From Castellaniella sp034674885 (GTDB lineage Bacteria; Pseudomonadota; Gammaproteobacteria; Burkholderiales; Burkholderiaceae_B), in contig NZ_JAUCDS010000016.1 in the NCBI RefSeq assembly GCF_034674885.1, forward strand, positions 9,187-73,186: a DNA stretch of 64,000 bases, in the 5' to 3' direction. The position numbers were made by a program, and so were the translations under genes. Below, one piece after another: positions 20,140-28,258 of this stretch. The first letter of the stretch is position 1; every line of letters starts with the position of its first letter. The notes beneath the pieces are model-generated. The model had not been told where the DNA came from. It saw only the letters and a program-made list of their open reading frames with translations, and did no database searches.

Positions 20140-20418
20140 ATGGTCAAGGAAAAAACCGCGCCGCGCCCAGATGCTTCGCAGGCGCCAGAGGCATTGCCCG
20201 CTGATTTCGAATCGGCGCTGGCTGAACTCGAATCGCTGGCGGCCCGCATGGGCGATGGCAATCTGGGCCTGGAAGAATCCATCGCGCTTTATCAGCGCGG
20301 GGTGGCGTTGGCGCGCGTCTGCCAGCAGCGCCTGGATGCTGCCGAACAGCAGGTGCAGGTGCTCCAGGGGCAACTGCTGGAACCCTTCCAGGACCCCCAG
20401 GGGCGGGATGCGTCATGA
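20140..20418 (+). CDS. xseB: Exodeoxyribonuclease VII small subunit
   Basis: 92 residues. XseB joins several-to-one with XseA to make the single-strand-specific exonuclease VII. The core matches the family: FESALAELESLAARMGDGNL, LEESIALYQRGVALARVCQQ and a helical C-terminus. The first 20 residues are a variable charged tail. It is the first gene of the xseB-ispA-dxs-folE2 series and overlaps ispA by 4 bp; xseA is not in the window. Confidence 0.95.
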   Translation: MVKEKTAPRPDASQAPEALPADFESALAELESLAARMGDGNLGLEESIALYQRGVALARVCQQRLDAAEQQVQVLQGQLLEPFQDPQGRDAS

Positions 20419-21335
20419 CCGTGGTGGCCGGTAGTTTCGATCAGTGGCTGCAGGACGCCGTAGCCCATGTCGGCGCAGTGCTCGACGAGGTTCTGCCGTC
20501 CCGGGAAGACGACGGCCCGGCGCGCCTGCACGAGGCCATGCGCTATGCCGTGCTGGGGCCGGGCAAACGCATCCGCGCAGCCCTGGTGCTGGCGGCGGGC
20601 GAGGCCAGCTGCACGCCTGGGGTGGCGGCTGCCGCCCAGGACCTGGCTCTGGACGGCGCAGCCGCTGCCGTGGAACTGATCCATGCCTATTCCCTGATTC
20701 ACGACGATCTGCCCTGCATGGACGACGACGACCTGCGGCGCGGCCGGCCGACCGTGCACCGTCAGTTCGACGACGAGGCCTTGGCCATGCTGGCGGGCGA
20801 TGCCTTGCAGCCGCTGGCCTTCGATTGCCTGGTGCAGATGCCGATCGCACCGGCCCTGATCGTCCAGGCCGTGCAGTTGCTGGCGCGCGCCGCCGGCAGC
20901 GATGGCATGGTGGGGGGACAGGCCATCGATTGCGCCAGCGTCGGGCAGGCCCTGTCCATCGAGTCCCTGCAACGCATGCATCGCATGAAGACCGGCGCCC
21001 TGCTCGAAGCCAGCGTGCTGCTGGGCGGCGTGGTGGCCGGTGCCAGTTCCACGGTGCGTACCGGCCTGGAATCCTATGCGGCCGCCATGGGGCTGGCATT
21101 TCAGGTCGTCGATGATATTCTGGACGTCACAGCAGACTCCGCGACCCTGGGCAAGACCGCCGGCAAGGACGCCGCGCAGGGCAAGCCCACCTATGTATCC
21201 ATCCTGGGGCTGGACGCATCGCGCGAACTGCTGCTGAATTTGCGCGAACAGGCCCATCAGGCCCTGCTGCCGCTGGGGCCTTCGGCCTGCCGGCTGCGTG
21301 AACTGGCCGATTACATCATTGGCCGGACCCATTGA
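20415..21335 (+). CDS. ispA: Farnesyl diphosphate synthase (polyprenyl synthetase family)
   Basis: 306 residues. Condenses dimethylallyl/geranyl diphosphate with isopentenyl diphosphate to farnesyl diphosphate. First Asp-rich motif DDLPCMDDDDLRRGRPTVHR, second motif VVDDILDVTADS, and the GKR substrate motif (GPGKRIRAAL). Size and motif spacing fit short-chain IspA. It sits between xseB (4-bp overlap) and dxs (33-bp gap). Its product is the substrate of the HpnC/HpnD enzymes encoded near 39-40 kb. Confidence 0.95.
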   Translation: MTVVAGSFDQWLQDAVAHVGAVLDEVLPSREDDGPARLHEAMRYAVLGPGKRIRAALVLAAGEASCTPGVAAAAQDLALDGAAAAVELIHAYSLIHDDLPCMDDDDLRRGRPTVHRQFDDEALAMLAGDALQPLAFDCLVQMPIAPALIVQAVQLLARAAGSDGMVGGQAIDCASVGQALSIESLQRMHRMKTGALLEASVLLGGVVAGASSTVRTGLESYAAAMGLAFQVVDDILDVTADSATLGKTAGKDAAQGKPTYVSILGLDASRELLLNLREQAHQALLPLGPSACRLRELADYIIGRTH

Positions 21336-21368
21336 ATCCAGGGGCCGGGCCGACATGAAGAAGACAAG

Positions 21369-23228
21369 ATGACAACTCTACTGGAAGGGATCGCCTCGCC
21401 GGCCGATCTGCGCCGCCTGGATCGGCGGGAACTGAAAGACCTGGCTGCTGAACTGCGGGCCTTCGTGCTGGATTCCGTGGCCCGCACCGGAGGGCATCTG
21501 TCCTCGAACCTGGGCACGGTCGAACTGACGCTGGCGCTGCATTACGCCTTCAATACGCCCGATGACCGTCTGATCTGGGATGTCGGGCATCAGTCCTATC
21601 CGCACAAGATCCTGACCAACCGCCGCGAAGCCATGGCCGGCCTGCGGCAGCAGGGCGGGATTTCCGGTTTTCCGAAACGCAGCGAATCCCCCTACGACGC
21701 CTTCGGAACCGCGCATTCGTCGACCTCGATCTCGGCGGCGCTGGGCATGGCGGTGGCTGCCCGCAACGCCGGCCTCGACCGCCAGCACATCGCCGTGATC
21801 GGCGATGGCGCCATGACGGCGGGCATGGCCTTCGAGGCTCTGAACAACGCCGGCGTGACGCCGGACGTCAATCTGCTGGTGGTCCTGAACGACAACGACA
21901 TGTCGATCTCGCCGCCGGTCGGCGCCCTGAACTATTATTTCGCCCGGTTGCTGTCGGGGCAGTTCTATGCCCGCGCGAAGATGATGGGGCGTGCCGTGCT
22001 GCAGCACGTGCCGCCGGCCCTGGCCCTGGCGCGCAAGCTCGAAGGCCATGCCAAGGGCATGCTCTCGCCGGCCACCTTGTTCGAGGAACTGGGCTTCAAC
22101 TACATGGGCCCCATCGACGGCCATGACCTGGAAGCCCTGATCCCGACGCTGGAAAACATTCGCGCCCTCAAGGGCCTGCAGTTCCTGCATGTCGTCACCC
22201 GCAAGGGGCAGGGTTACAAGCTGGCCGAGGCAGACCCCGTGCTGTATCACGGGCCGGGGAAATTCGATCCTTCGGTCGGCATCCAGAAGCCCGCCCAGCC
22301 GGCCCGCCGCACCTTCACCCAGGTCTTTGGCCGCTGGTTGTGCGACATGGCTGCCAGCGATAGCCGGCTGATCGGCATCACGCCGGCCATGCGCGAGGGC
22401 AGCGGGTTGGTTGAATTCGAACGCCAGTTTCCGCAACGTTATTTCGACGTCGGCATCGCGGAGCAGCACGCCGTCACCTTTGCCGCAGGCCTGGCCTGCG
22501 AGGGCTGCAAGCCGGTCGTCGCCATTTATTCGACCTTCCTGCAGCGCGGCTACGATCAGCTGATCCACGATGTGGCCCTGCAGAATCTGGACGTGACCTT
22601 CGCCCTGGATCGTGCCGGCATCGTGGGCGCCGATGGGGCTACCCATGCGGGAAATTACGACATCGCCTATCTGCGCTGCGTCCCGAACATGGTGGTGGCC
22701 ACGCCCTCGGATGAGCACGAGGCCCGCCTGTTGCTCAATGCCTGCTATCACCATCCCGGGCCGGCCTCGGTGCGCTATCCGCGCGGGGCAGGGACAGGGG
22801 CTGAGCCCGGCGACGGCCTGGATCCTGTGGACATTGGCCGCGCCGTGGTGCGCCGCGAGGGCAGGGATGTCGCCGTGCTGGTCTTTGGCACCCTGCTGTC
22901 GCAGGCCGCCCAGGCCGCCGAGGCGCTGGACGCCACGTTGGTGGACATGCGCTTCGTCAAGCCGCTGGACGAGGCCCTGCTGGCACGGCTGGCGGATACG
23001 CATACGCTGTTCGTCACGGTCGAAGAGGCCGCCATCATGGGTGGCGCCGGCAGCGCAGTGACGGAATACTTCCATCGGGAGGCGATCGTGCGCCCGGTCC
23101 TGCAGTTGGGGCTGCCGGATGAATTCATCGATCACGGGGACCAGAAGGCCATCCTCGCCGGACTCGGCCTGGATGCCCAAGGGATCGAGGCGTCGATACG
23201 CCTGCGTTTGGAAAGGACACGTTCATGA
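21369..23228 (+). CDS. dxs: 1-deoxy-D-xylulose-5-phosphate synthase
   Basis: 619 residues. First enzyme of the MEP isoprenoid pathway, using thiamine diphosphate to join pyruvate and glyceraldehyde-3-phosphate. The N-terminal GHQSYPHKILTNR and the TPP/Mg motif GDGAMTAGMAFEALNNAG are intact, as are DVGIAEQHAVTFAAGLA in the pyrimidine-binding domain and VEEAAIMGGAGSAV in the C-terminal transketolase domain. It is full length for the family. The stop overlaps folE2 by 4 bp. Confidence 0.97.
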   Translation: MTTLLEGIASPADLRRLDRRELKDLAAELRAFVLDSVARTGGHLSSNLGTVELTLALHYAFNTPDDRLIWDVGHQSYPHKILTNRREAMAGLRQQGGISGFPKRSESPYDAFGTAHSSTSISAALGMAVAARNAGLDRQHIAVIGDGAMTAGMAFEALNNAGVTPDVNLLVVLNDNDMSISPPVGALNYYFARLLSGQFYARAKMMGRAVLQHVPPALALARKLEGHAKGMLSPATLFEELGFNYMGPIDGHDLEALIPTLENIRALKGLQFLHVVTRKGQGYKLAEADPVLYHGPGKFDPSVGIQKPAQPARRTFTQVFGRWLCDMAASDSRLIGITPAMREGSGLVEFERQFPQRYFDVGIAEQHAVTFAAGLACEGCKPVVAIYSTFLQRGYDQLIHDVALQNLDVTFALDRAGIVGADGATHAGNYDIAYLRCVPNMVVATPSDEHEARLLLNACYHHPGPASVRYPRGAGTGAEPGDGLDPVDIGRAVVRREGRDVAVLVFGTLLSQAAQAAEALDATLVDMRFVKPLDEALLARLADTHTLFVTVEEAAIMGGAGSAVTEYFHREAIVRPVLQLGLPDEFIDHGDQKAILAGLGLDAQGIEASIRLRLERTRS

Positions 23229-24034
23229 ACACCTTGCTGGAGCCGGCAGCCGTCGCCATGCCGGACGTGCAAAGCAGCGCCGATACCCGGCATATCGCCA
23301 TTCAGCGGGTTGGCGTGCGCGGGGTGCGCCACCCCTTGCTGGTGGCCACGGCCGGCCAGCCGCAGGCCACCATCGCCGACTGGGAGATGACCGTCGCCCT
23401 GCCGCCGGAAGAAAAAGGCACCCATATGTCGCGCTTCATCGCGCTGCTGGAATCACACCGCAGCCAGCCGATGACGCCAGCCGCCTTGTGCGCCATGACC
23501 CAGTCCATGCTGGATCGGCTGCAGGCCCAGGCGGGCGACGTCACGGCCAGTTTTCCTTATTTCGTCGACAAGACGGCCCCCGTGTCCGGGGTGCGCAGCC
23601 TGATGGACTATCAGGTCGGCTGGACGGTCCGGGCCCGCCAGGGCCAGGATCCGGCCTTCGCCTTGCGGGTGCTGGTGCCGGTCACCAGCCTGTGTCCGTG
23701 TTCCAAGGCCATTTCCGAATACGGCGCCCATAATCAGCGGTCCCATGTCACCGTGCGCCTCGAATGCGCACCCGACCGGGCCCCTGCGCTGGATGATCTG
23801 ATCGCGCGTATCGAGGCCCAGGCCTCGTCCGAACTCTGGGGGCTGTTGAAGCGCGCCGACGAGAAATTCGTGACCGAACGCGCTTACGAGAACCCGAAGT
23901 TCGTCGAGGATCTGGTGCGCGACGTGGCCGTCATGCTGCAGGGGCTGCCTGGCGTTACCGCCTACGAGGTCGAAGCCGAAAACTTTGAATCCATCCACAA
24001 TCATTCGGCATATGCGGTGGTGAGCAGCCGTTGA
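23225..24034 (+). CDS. folE2: GTP cyclohydrolase FolE2 (type IB)
   Basis: 269 residues. Converts GTP to dihydroneopterin triphosphate, first step of folate synthesis, with the alternative FolE2 fold. The catalytic metal region VPVTSLCPCSKAISEYGAHN with the conserved Cys-Pro-Cys, and KAPVSGVRSLMDY-like segments, identify the family. In some bacteria FolE2 is a zinc-sparing replacement under Zur control; no Zur box is evident here, as the gene is inside the dxs operon (ATGA overlap). An uncharacterised 174-bp leader to rpsF follows. Confidence 0.93.
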   Translation: MNTLLEPAAVAMPDVQSSADTRHIAIQRVGVRGVRHPLLVATAGQPQATIADWEMTVALPPEEKGTHMSRFIALLESHRSQPMTPAALCAMTQSMLDRLQAQAGDVTASFPYFVDKTAPVSGVRSLMDYQVGWTVRARQGQDPAFALRVLVPVTSLCPCSKAISEYGAHNQRSHVTVRLECAPDRAPALDDLIARIEAQASSELWGLLKRADEKFVTERAYENPKFVEDLVRDVAVMLQGLPGVTAYEVEAENFESIHNHSAYAVVSSR

Positions 24035-24070
24035 CGGCCTGGCGGCTGGGTCGTCTTCCTGAAGAAACGG

Positions 24071-24100
24071 GGGACACCAAGCCCATTGCTATGTTAGAAT
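24071..24100 (+). promoter_or_regulatory. Candidate promoter for the rpsF ribosomal operon
   Basis: GGGACA at 24071-24076 and TAGAAT at 24095-24100 with an 18-base spacer. Transcription would start near 24107, leaving a leader of about 100 bases. Confidence 0.4.
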
Positions 24101-24106
24101 TGCGGG

Positions 24107-24208
24107 TTACTTGCTCGACCGTTCCTGGATTGCTTCCCATCAAAACGGGCCAACACCAGTGCCGGCGGGCTGTCTGTCAACATCGCAGATATCCACAAGG
24201 AGTCATTC
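24107..24208 (+). promoter_or_regulatory. rpsF 5' leader, possible S6:S18 autoregulatory region
   Basis: About 100 bases before rpsF. Many bacteria carry an S6:S18-binding leader here that shuts off the operon. The stretch GCCAACACCAGTGCCGGCGG could fold, but I cannot confirm the consensus structure by eye. AAGGAG lies 7 bases before the start codon. Confidence 0.3.
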
Positions 24209-24577
24209 ATGCGTCACTACGAAGTAGTGTTTATTGTGCATCCCGATCAAAGCGAGCAAGTGCCCGCCATGATCGAGCGCTACCAGACCATGGTCACGAG
24301 CAACGGCGGCCAGATCCACCGTCTCGAAGACTGGGGCCGTCGCCAGTTGGCCTACCCGATCCAGAAACTCGTCAAGGCGCACTACGTGTGCTTCAACATC
24401 GAGTGTGGTCAGGCCGCCCTGGACGAACTGGAACACTCGTTCCGCTACAACGACGCCATCCTGCGTCACCTGTTCATCAAGACCAAGCATGCTCACACCG
24501 AGCCGTCGATCATGATGAAATCGGTCGAACGCGAAGAGGCCCGCAAGGCTTCCACCGCCGAGACGTCGAACTCCTGA
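24209..24577 (+). CDS. rpsF: 30S ribosomal protein S6
   Basis: 122 residues. S6 pairs with S18 on the 30S platform. The sequence starts MRHYEVVFIVHPDQSEQVPA, contains DWGRRQLAYPIQKLVKAHYV and ends in a short polar tail. First gene of rpsF-priB-rpsR-rplI, with a strong AAGGAG ribosome site. Confidence 0.98.
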   Translation: MRHYEVVFIVHPDQSEQVPAMIERYQTMVTSNGGQIHRLEDWGRRQLAYPIQKLVKAHYVCFNIECGQAALDELEHSFRYNDAILRHLFIKTKHAHTEPSIMMKSVEREEARKASTAETSNS

Positions 24578-24596
24578 TCCGGCACTCGCGCGATCC

Positions 24597-24890
24597 GTGA
24601 ACCGAGTCGAGCTGGCTGCGACATTGATCGAGATTCCGCCTTTGCGCCACACACCGGCAGGACTGCCCGTGTTGCGGTTGCAGATGGCCCATGAATCCCA
24701 GGTCCTCGAAGCCGGCCTTCCCCGCCAGATTTCCATGGAATTCAAGGCGGTGGCTCTGGGAGACGTCGCTCTGATCCTGGCCAAGACCCCCGTGGGCAGC
24801 CAGGTGCAGATCATCGGATTCCTGGCGCCGCAACGACAAGGATCGGATCGGCTGGTATTGCATATCCAGCAGCTTGTGCAGGCACATTGA
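24597..24890 (+). CDS. priB: Primosomal replication protein N
   Basis: 97 residues, single OB-fold. PriB binds single-stranded DNA and bridges PriA and DnaT at restarted forks. It starts with GTG (MNRVELAATLIEIPPLRHTP), as is common for the gene in this position between rpsF and rpsR. GLPVLRLQMAHESQVLEAG and the VGSQVQIIGFLAPQR strand match the family. Its place between S6 and S18 genes is conserved in beta- and gammaproteobacteria. Confidence 0.92.
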   Translation: MNRVELAATLIEIPPLRHTPAGLPVLRLQMAHESQVLEAGLPRQISMEFKAVALGDVALILAKTPVGSQVQIIGFLAPQRQGSDRLVLHIQQLVQAH

Positions 24891-24935
24891 ATGAACCCTC
24901 CGGGCGCGTCCCGGAACCAGACAAAGGCAAACATC

Positions 24936-25208
24936 ATGGCTTACTTCAAGAAGTCGAAAGAAAAACGCAAATTCGGGCAACAGAATCCGCTGTTCAAGCG
25001 CCGCAAATTCTGCCGTTTCACGGTCGCCAAGGTCGAGGAAATCGACTACAAGGACCTGGACACGCTGCGTGATTTCATCCAGGAAAACGGCAAGATCATC
25101 CCGGCCCGCCTGACCGGCACCAAGGCTCACTATCAGCGCCAGTTGGATACCGCCATCAAGCGTGCCCGCTTTCTGGCCCTGTTGCCGTACACCGACAACC
25201 ATAACTAA
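24936..25208 (+). CDS. rpsR: 30S ribosomal protein S18
   Basis: 90 residues. Partner of S6 on the 30S platform. Core KFCRFTVAKVEEIDYKD and KIIPARLTGTKAHYQRQL are highly conserved. ATG 24936 gives MAYFKKSKEKRKFG, the usual N-terminus in betaproteobacteria; an open extension to 24891 is not conserved. Confidence 0.98.
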   Translation: MAYFKKSKEKRKFGQQNPLFKRRKFCRFTVAKVEEIDYKDLDTLRDFIQENGKIIPARLTGTKAHYQRQLDTAIKRARFLALLPYTDNHN

Positions 25209-25223
25209 ACCGAGGTCCCCGTC

Positions 25224-25679
25224 ATGCAAGTCATTCTGCTTGAAAAAGTCGTCAATCTCGGGAACCTGGGTGATGTGGTGCGTGTGCGCGATGGCTACGC
25301 CCGCAACTACCTGATTCCCCAGAAGATCGCCCGCCGCGCGACCGAAACCGCCCTGAAGGAATTCGAGGCCCGCCGCGCCGAACTGGAAAAGCACCAGGCT
25401 GAAAAGCTGGCTGCCGCCCAGGCCATGTCCGAAAAACTGCACGGCTTCGCCTTCGTCATCAGCCAGAAGGCTGGGGTCGATGGCCGTCTGTTCGGTTCCG
25501 TCACCAACATGGACGTCGCTGCTGCCTTGCAACAGGCCGGCTTCTCCGACGTGCACAAGGGCCAGGTCCGCATGCCGGACGGCGCCATCAAGGCCGTGGG
25601 CGAGTTCCCGCTGCAGGTGGCCCTGCACGCCGACGTGGTGGCCGACATCACCCTGACCGTTCAGGGCGAAATGGCGTAA
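25224..25679 (+). CDS. rplI: 50S ribosomal protein L9
   Basis: 151 residues. Two-domain 23S-binding protein: N-terminal MQVILLEKVVNLGNLGDVVR and GYARNYLIPQKIARRAT, a long connecting helix rich in Glu/Lys/Ala, and a C-terminal domain (FGSVTNMDVAAALQQAGF). Full length. GAGG precedes the ATG. Last gene of the ribosomal operon, followed by two hairpins. Confidence 0.98.
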   Translation: MQVILLEKVVNLGNLGDVVRVRDGYARNYLIPQKIARRATETALKEFEARRAELEKHQAEKLAAAQAMSEKLHGFAFVISQKAGVDGRLFGSVTNMDVAAALQQAGFSDVHKGQVRMPDGAIKAVGEFPLQVALHADVVADITLTVQGEMA

Positions 25680-25700
25680 TCGCACAGGTGTGCCGTGCTA

Positions 25701-25721
25701 CATTCCTCCCAGTGAGGAATG
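25701..25721 (+). other. First hairpin after rplI
   Basis: CATTCCTC/GAGGAATG with a 5-base loop and no T-run, 13 bp before the strong terminator. It may be an mRNA 3'-end stabiliser or a processing site. Confidence 0.4.
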
Positions 25722-25734
25722 GCAGGGCAGCTTG

Positions 25735-25767
25735 AAAAAAGGCCGGCGCCATGCCGGCCTTTTTTTT
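25735..25767 (+). terminator. Strong Rho-independent terminator after rplI
   Basis: Stem GGCCGGC/GCCGGCC with a 5-base loop, preceded by six A and followed by eight T. It separates the ribosomal operon from dnaB. The A-run makes it usable in both directions. Confidence 0.93.
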
Positions 25768-25797
25768 GCAGCATTGCATGGATTCTAGGGACTGACG

Positions 25798-27168
25798 GTG
25801 GAAATCGAAAACGATACCCAACTGGACTATCTGCGGGTGCCACCGCATTCCATCGAGGCCGAACAATCGGTCCTGGGCGGGCTGCTGCTGGATAATGCGG
25901 CGTTCGATCGCGTCGCAGACGTTCTGGTCGAAGACGATTTCTACCGTTTCGATCACCGCCTGATCTGGCAGCACATCACCCGGCTGGTGGCGCTGGCCCG
26001 TCCGGCCGACGTGATCACGGTGCATGAATCCCTGACGAATGCCGGCAAGGCCGATGACACGGGTGGCCTGCCGTATCTGAATGCGCTGGCGCACAACACG
26101 CCTTCGGCGGCCAATATCCGCCGCTATGCCGAGATCGTGCGTGAACGATCCATGCTGCGCAAGCTGGTATCGATTTCGGACGAGATTTCCTCCGCCGCCT
26201 TCAACCCGCAGGGCAAGGAAGCCCGCCAGATCCTGGACGAAGCCGAATCGCGGGTATTCCAGATCGCCCAGGAAGGCGCGAGGGGCATGGCGGGGTTCCA
26301 GGAAATCCGCCCCCTGCTGGCCCAGGTGGTGGAACGCATCGATGAACTCTATCATCGCGAGGGCGATTCCGATGTCACCGGGGTGCCCACGGGCTTTGAC
26401 GACCTGGATCGCATGACCTCGGGCCTGCAACCGGGCGATCTGGTCATCGTGGCGGGGCGCCCGTCCATGGGCAAGACCTCGTTTTCCATGAACATCGGCG
26501 AACACGTGGCCATCGAGCAGGGCCTGCCGGTGGCAGTGTTTTCCATGGAAATGGGCGCCGTGCAACTGGCCATGCGCATGATCGGTTCCGTGGGCATGCT
26601 GGACCAGCACCGCATGCGTACCGGCAAGCTGAACCAGGACGATTGGCCGCGCCTGACCCATGCCGTGCAAAAGGTCGAACAGGCGCAGATCTACATCGAT
26701 GAAACCCCCGCGTTGACGGCCATGGAAGTGCGCGCGCGCGCGCGGCGCCTGTCGCGCCAGTGCGGCCAGTTGGGGATGATCATCATCGACTACATCCAGC
26801 TGATGTCCGGTAGCGGCGGGGAAAATCGCGCCACGGAAATCTCCGAGATCAGCCGTTCCCTGAAGAGCCTGGCCAAGGAACTGAACTGCCCGCTGGTCGC
26901 GCTGTCGCAGCTGAACCGCAGCCTGGAACAGCGCCCCAACAAACGTCCCGTCATGAGCGACCTGCGTGAATCCGGCGCTATCGAACAGGACGCCGACGTG
27001 ATCATCTTCATCTACCGCGACGAGGTCTATAACCCCGATTCGCCGGACAAGGGCACGGCGGAAATCATCATCGGCAAGCAGCGTAACGGCCCCATCGGGA
27101 CCGTGCGCCTGACCTTCCAGGGCGCCAGCACGCGCTTCCTGAACTTCTCGGCGGCTCCCGGGTTCTGA
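25798..27168 (+). CDS. dnaB: Replicative DNA helicase DnaB
   Basis: 456 residues. Hexameric 5'-3' helicase that drives the replication fork. N-terminal domain from VPPHSIEAEQSVLGGLLLDN, then the RecA-like motor with Walker A GRPSMGKTSFS, LGMIIIDYIQLMSG (Walker B) and the arginine-finger region ISRSLKSLAKELN to GAIEQDADVIIF. The start is GTG 25798, with AGGGA 6 bases upstream. It is only 30 bp past the rplI terminator, so its promoter must overlap the terminator region or rely on read-through. No intein is present. Confidence 0.97.
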   Translation: MEIENDTQLDYLRVPPHSIEAEQSVLGGLLLDNAAFDRVADVLVEDDFYRFDHRLIWQHITRLVALARPADVITVHESLTNAGKADDTGGLPYLNALAHNTPSAANIRRYAEIVRERSMLRKLVSISDEISSAAFNPQGKEARQILDEAESRVFQIAQEGARGMAGFQEIRPLLAQVVERIDELYHREGDSDVTGVPTGFDDLDRMTSGLQPGDLVIVAGRPSMGKTSFSMNIGEHVAIEQGLPVAVFSMEMGAVQLAMRMIGSVGMLDQHRMRTGKLNQDDWPRLTHAVQKVEQAQIYIDETPALTAMEVRARARRLSRQCGQLGMIIIDYIQLMSGSGGENRATEISEISRSLKSLAKELNCPLVALSQLNRSLEQRPNKRPVMSDLRESGAIEQDADVIIFIYRDEVYNPDSPDKGTAEIIIGKQRNGPIGTVRLTFQGASTRFLNFSAAPGF

Positions 27169-27244
27169 TTGCGTCGGCGGCCAGCCTTTTGGGCGGTCGC
27201 ATCAGCAGCGGCCGAGCGGGGCAGGGCTTGGCCTGGTGCGCTGC

Positions 27245-28258
27245 TTAGAGTTCGTGGGCCGTCATGCGCAAGGCCATGCGCATCGCTGCACGCAGGGAGG
27301 CGGGATCAGCGATCCCTTGGCCCGCAATGTCGAAGGCCGTGCCGTGGTCCACGCTGGTGCGCACGAAGGGCAGGCCGACCGTCACGTTTACGCCTTCGTC
27401 CAGACCCAGGTATTTCACGGGGATCAATCCCTGATCGTGGTACTGGGCCACGACGATATCGAATTCGCCCTGGCGGGCTCGCATGAAGATCGTATCCCCG
27501 GGCCAGGGGCCCGAGACGTCCAGGCCTTCGGCTCGGGCCTGCGCGATGGCGGGTGCAATGTGCAGCGTTTCTTCATTGCCGAAGGCTCCGCCTTCGCCGG
27601 CATGGGGGTTGAGCCCCGCCACCGCGATCCGGGGGTGGGCGATACCGGCCTGCCGGCAAGCACGCTGCGCCAGGCGGATGGCGCGGATTTCCGCTGCCTG
27701 GCTGAGCGCTGCGGGCACGTCCGCCAGGGCGATGTGGATCGTCACCAGCAGCACCCGCAGTTCTTCGTTGGCCAGCATCATGGCGTAGTCCGCCGTGTCG
27801 GTGCGTGCCGCCAGGATTTCGGTATGGCCGGGGAAGTCGATGCCGCCGGCATGCATGGCGCCCTTGTGCAACGGGGCCGTCACCAAGGCCCGCAGGCGCC
27901 CCGCCTGGGCGTCGTCGATGGCGTGGCACAGGTATTCGTAGGCGCCGCGCCCCGCGCGGGCGTCCAGGCGGCCCGCAGGCAGATCGGCCGGCAGCGCCTG
28001 CCAGCGGTTCAGGACCCCGATGGTATCGCCCGTGGTGCCGGCTTCGGGCTGCGCCAGCGGCTGGATCTGCAACCGTCCGTCCAGCCCCAGGGCCTGGCAG
28101 GCGCGCTCCAGCGCGCCGGAATCGCCGTAAACCACCGCCGGATGGGGCAGGCCTTCGGCGAACAGGCGCACGATCAGTTCCGGACCGATGCCCGCCGCGT
28201 CCCCCAGGGTGAAGGCCAGGGGCAGGGCGGCGCGGGGGCTACAGGGCGTCGCTGGCAT
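27245..28258 (-). CDS. pdxA: 4-hydroxythreonine-4-phosphate dehydrogenase
   Basis: 337 residues. NAD-dependent step of pyridoxal-phosphate synthesis. Metal ligands occur in PGHTEILAART, the YHDQGLIPVKYLG motif and TSVDHGTAFDIAG; LTLGDAAGIGPEL-like start (LAFTLGDAAGIGPE). I take ATG 28258 as the start; ATG 28282 adds eight unconserved residues. The start lies inside the end of the PhoH-type gene (20-bp overlap), so the two are co-transcribed. Confidence 0.94.
   Translation of the reverse strand: MPATPCSPRAALPLAFTLGDAAGIGPELIVRLFAEGLPHPAVVYGDSGALERACQALGLDGRLQIQPLAQPEAGTTGDTIGVLNRWQALPADLPAGRLDARAGRGAYEYLCHAIDDAQAGRLRALVTAPLHKGAMHAGGIDFPGHTEILAARTDTADYAMMLANEELRVLLVTIHIALADVPAALSQAAEIRAIRLAQRACRQAGIAHPRIAVAGLNPHAGEGGAFGNEETLHIAPAIAQARAEGLDVSGPWPGDTIFMRARQGEFDIVVAQYHDQGLIPVKYLGLDEGVNVTVGLPFVRTSVDHGTAFDIAGQGIADPASLRAAMRMALRMTAHEL

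Noticed and set aside
23225..24034. Zur-type regulation of folE2
   Set aside because: FolE2 is often zinc-regulated, but here it overlaps dxs and I see no separate promoter or palindrome.
26728..26745. GC dinucleotide run in dnaB
   Set aside because: It encodes conserved Arg/Ala residues (VRARARRL) within an intact frame, so it is coding bias and not a regulatory repeat.
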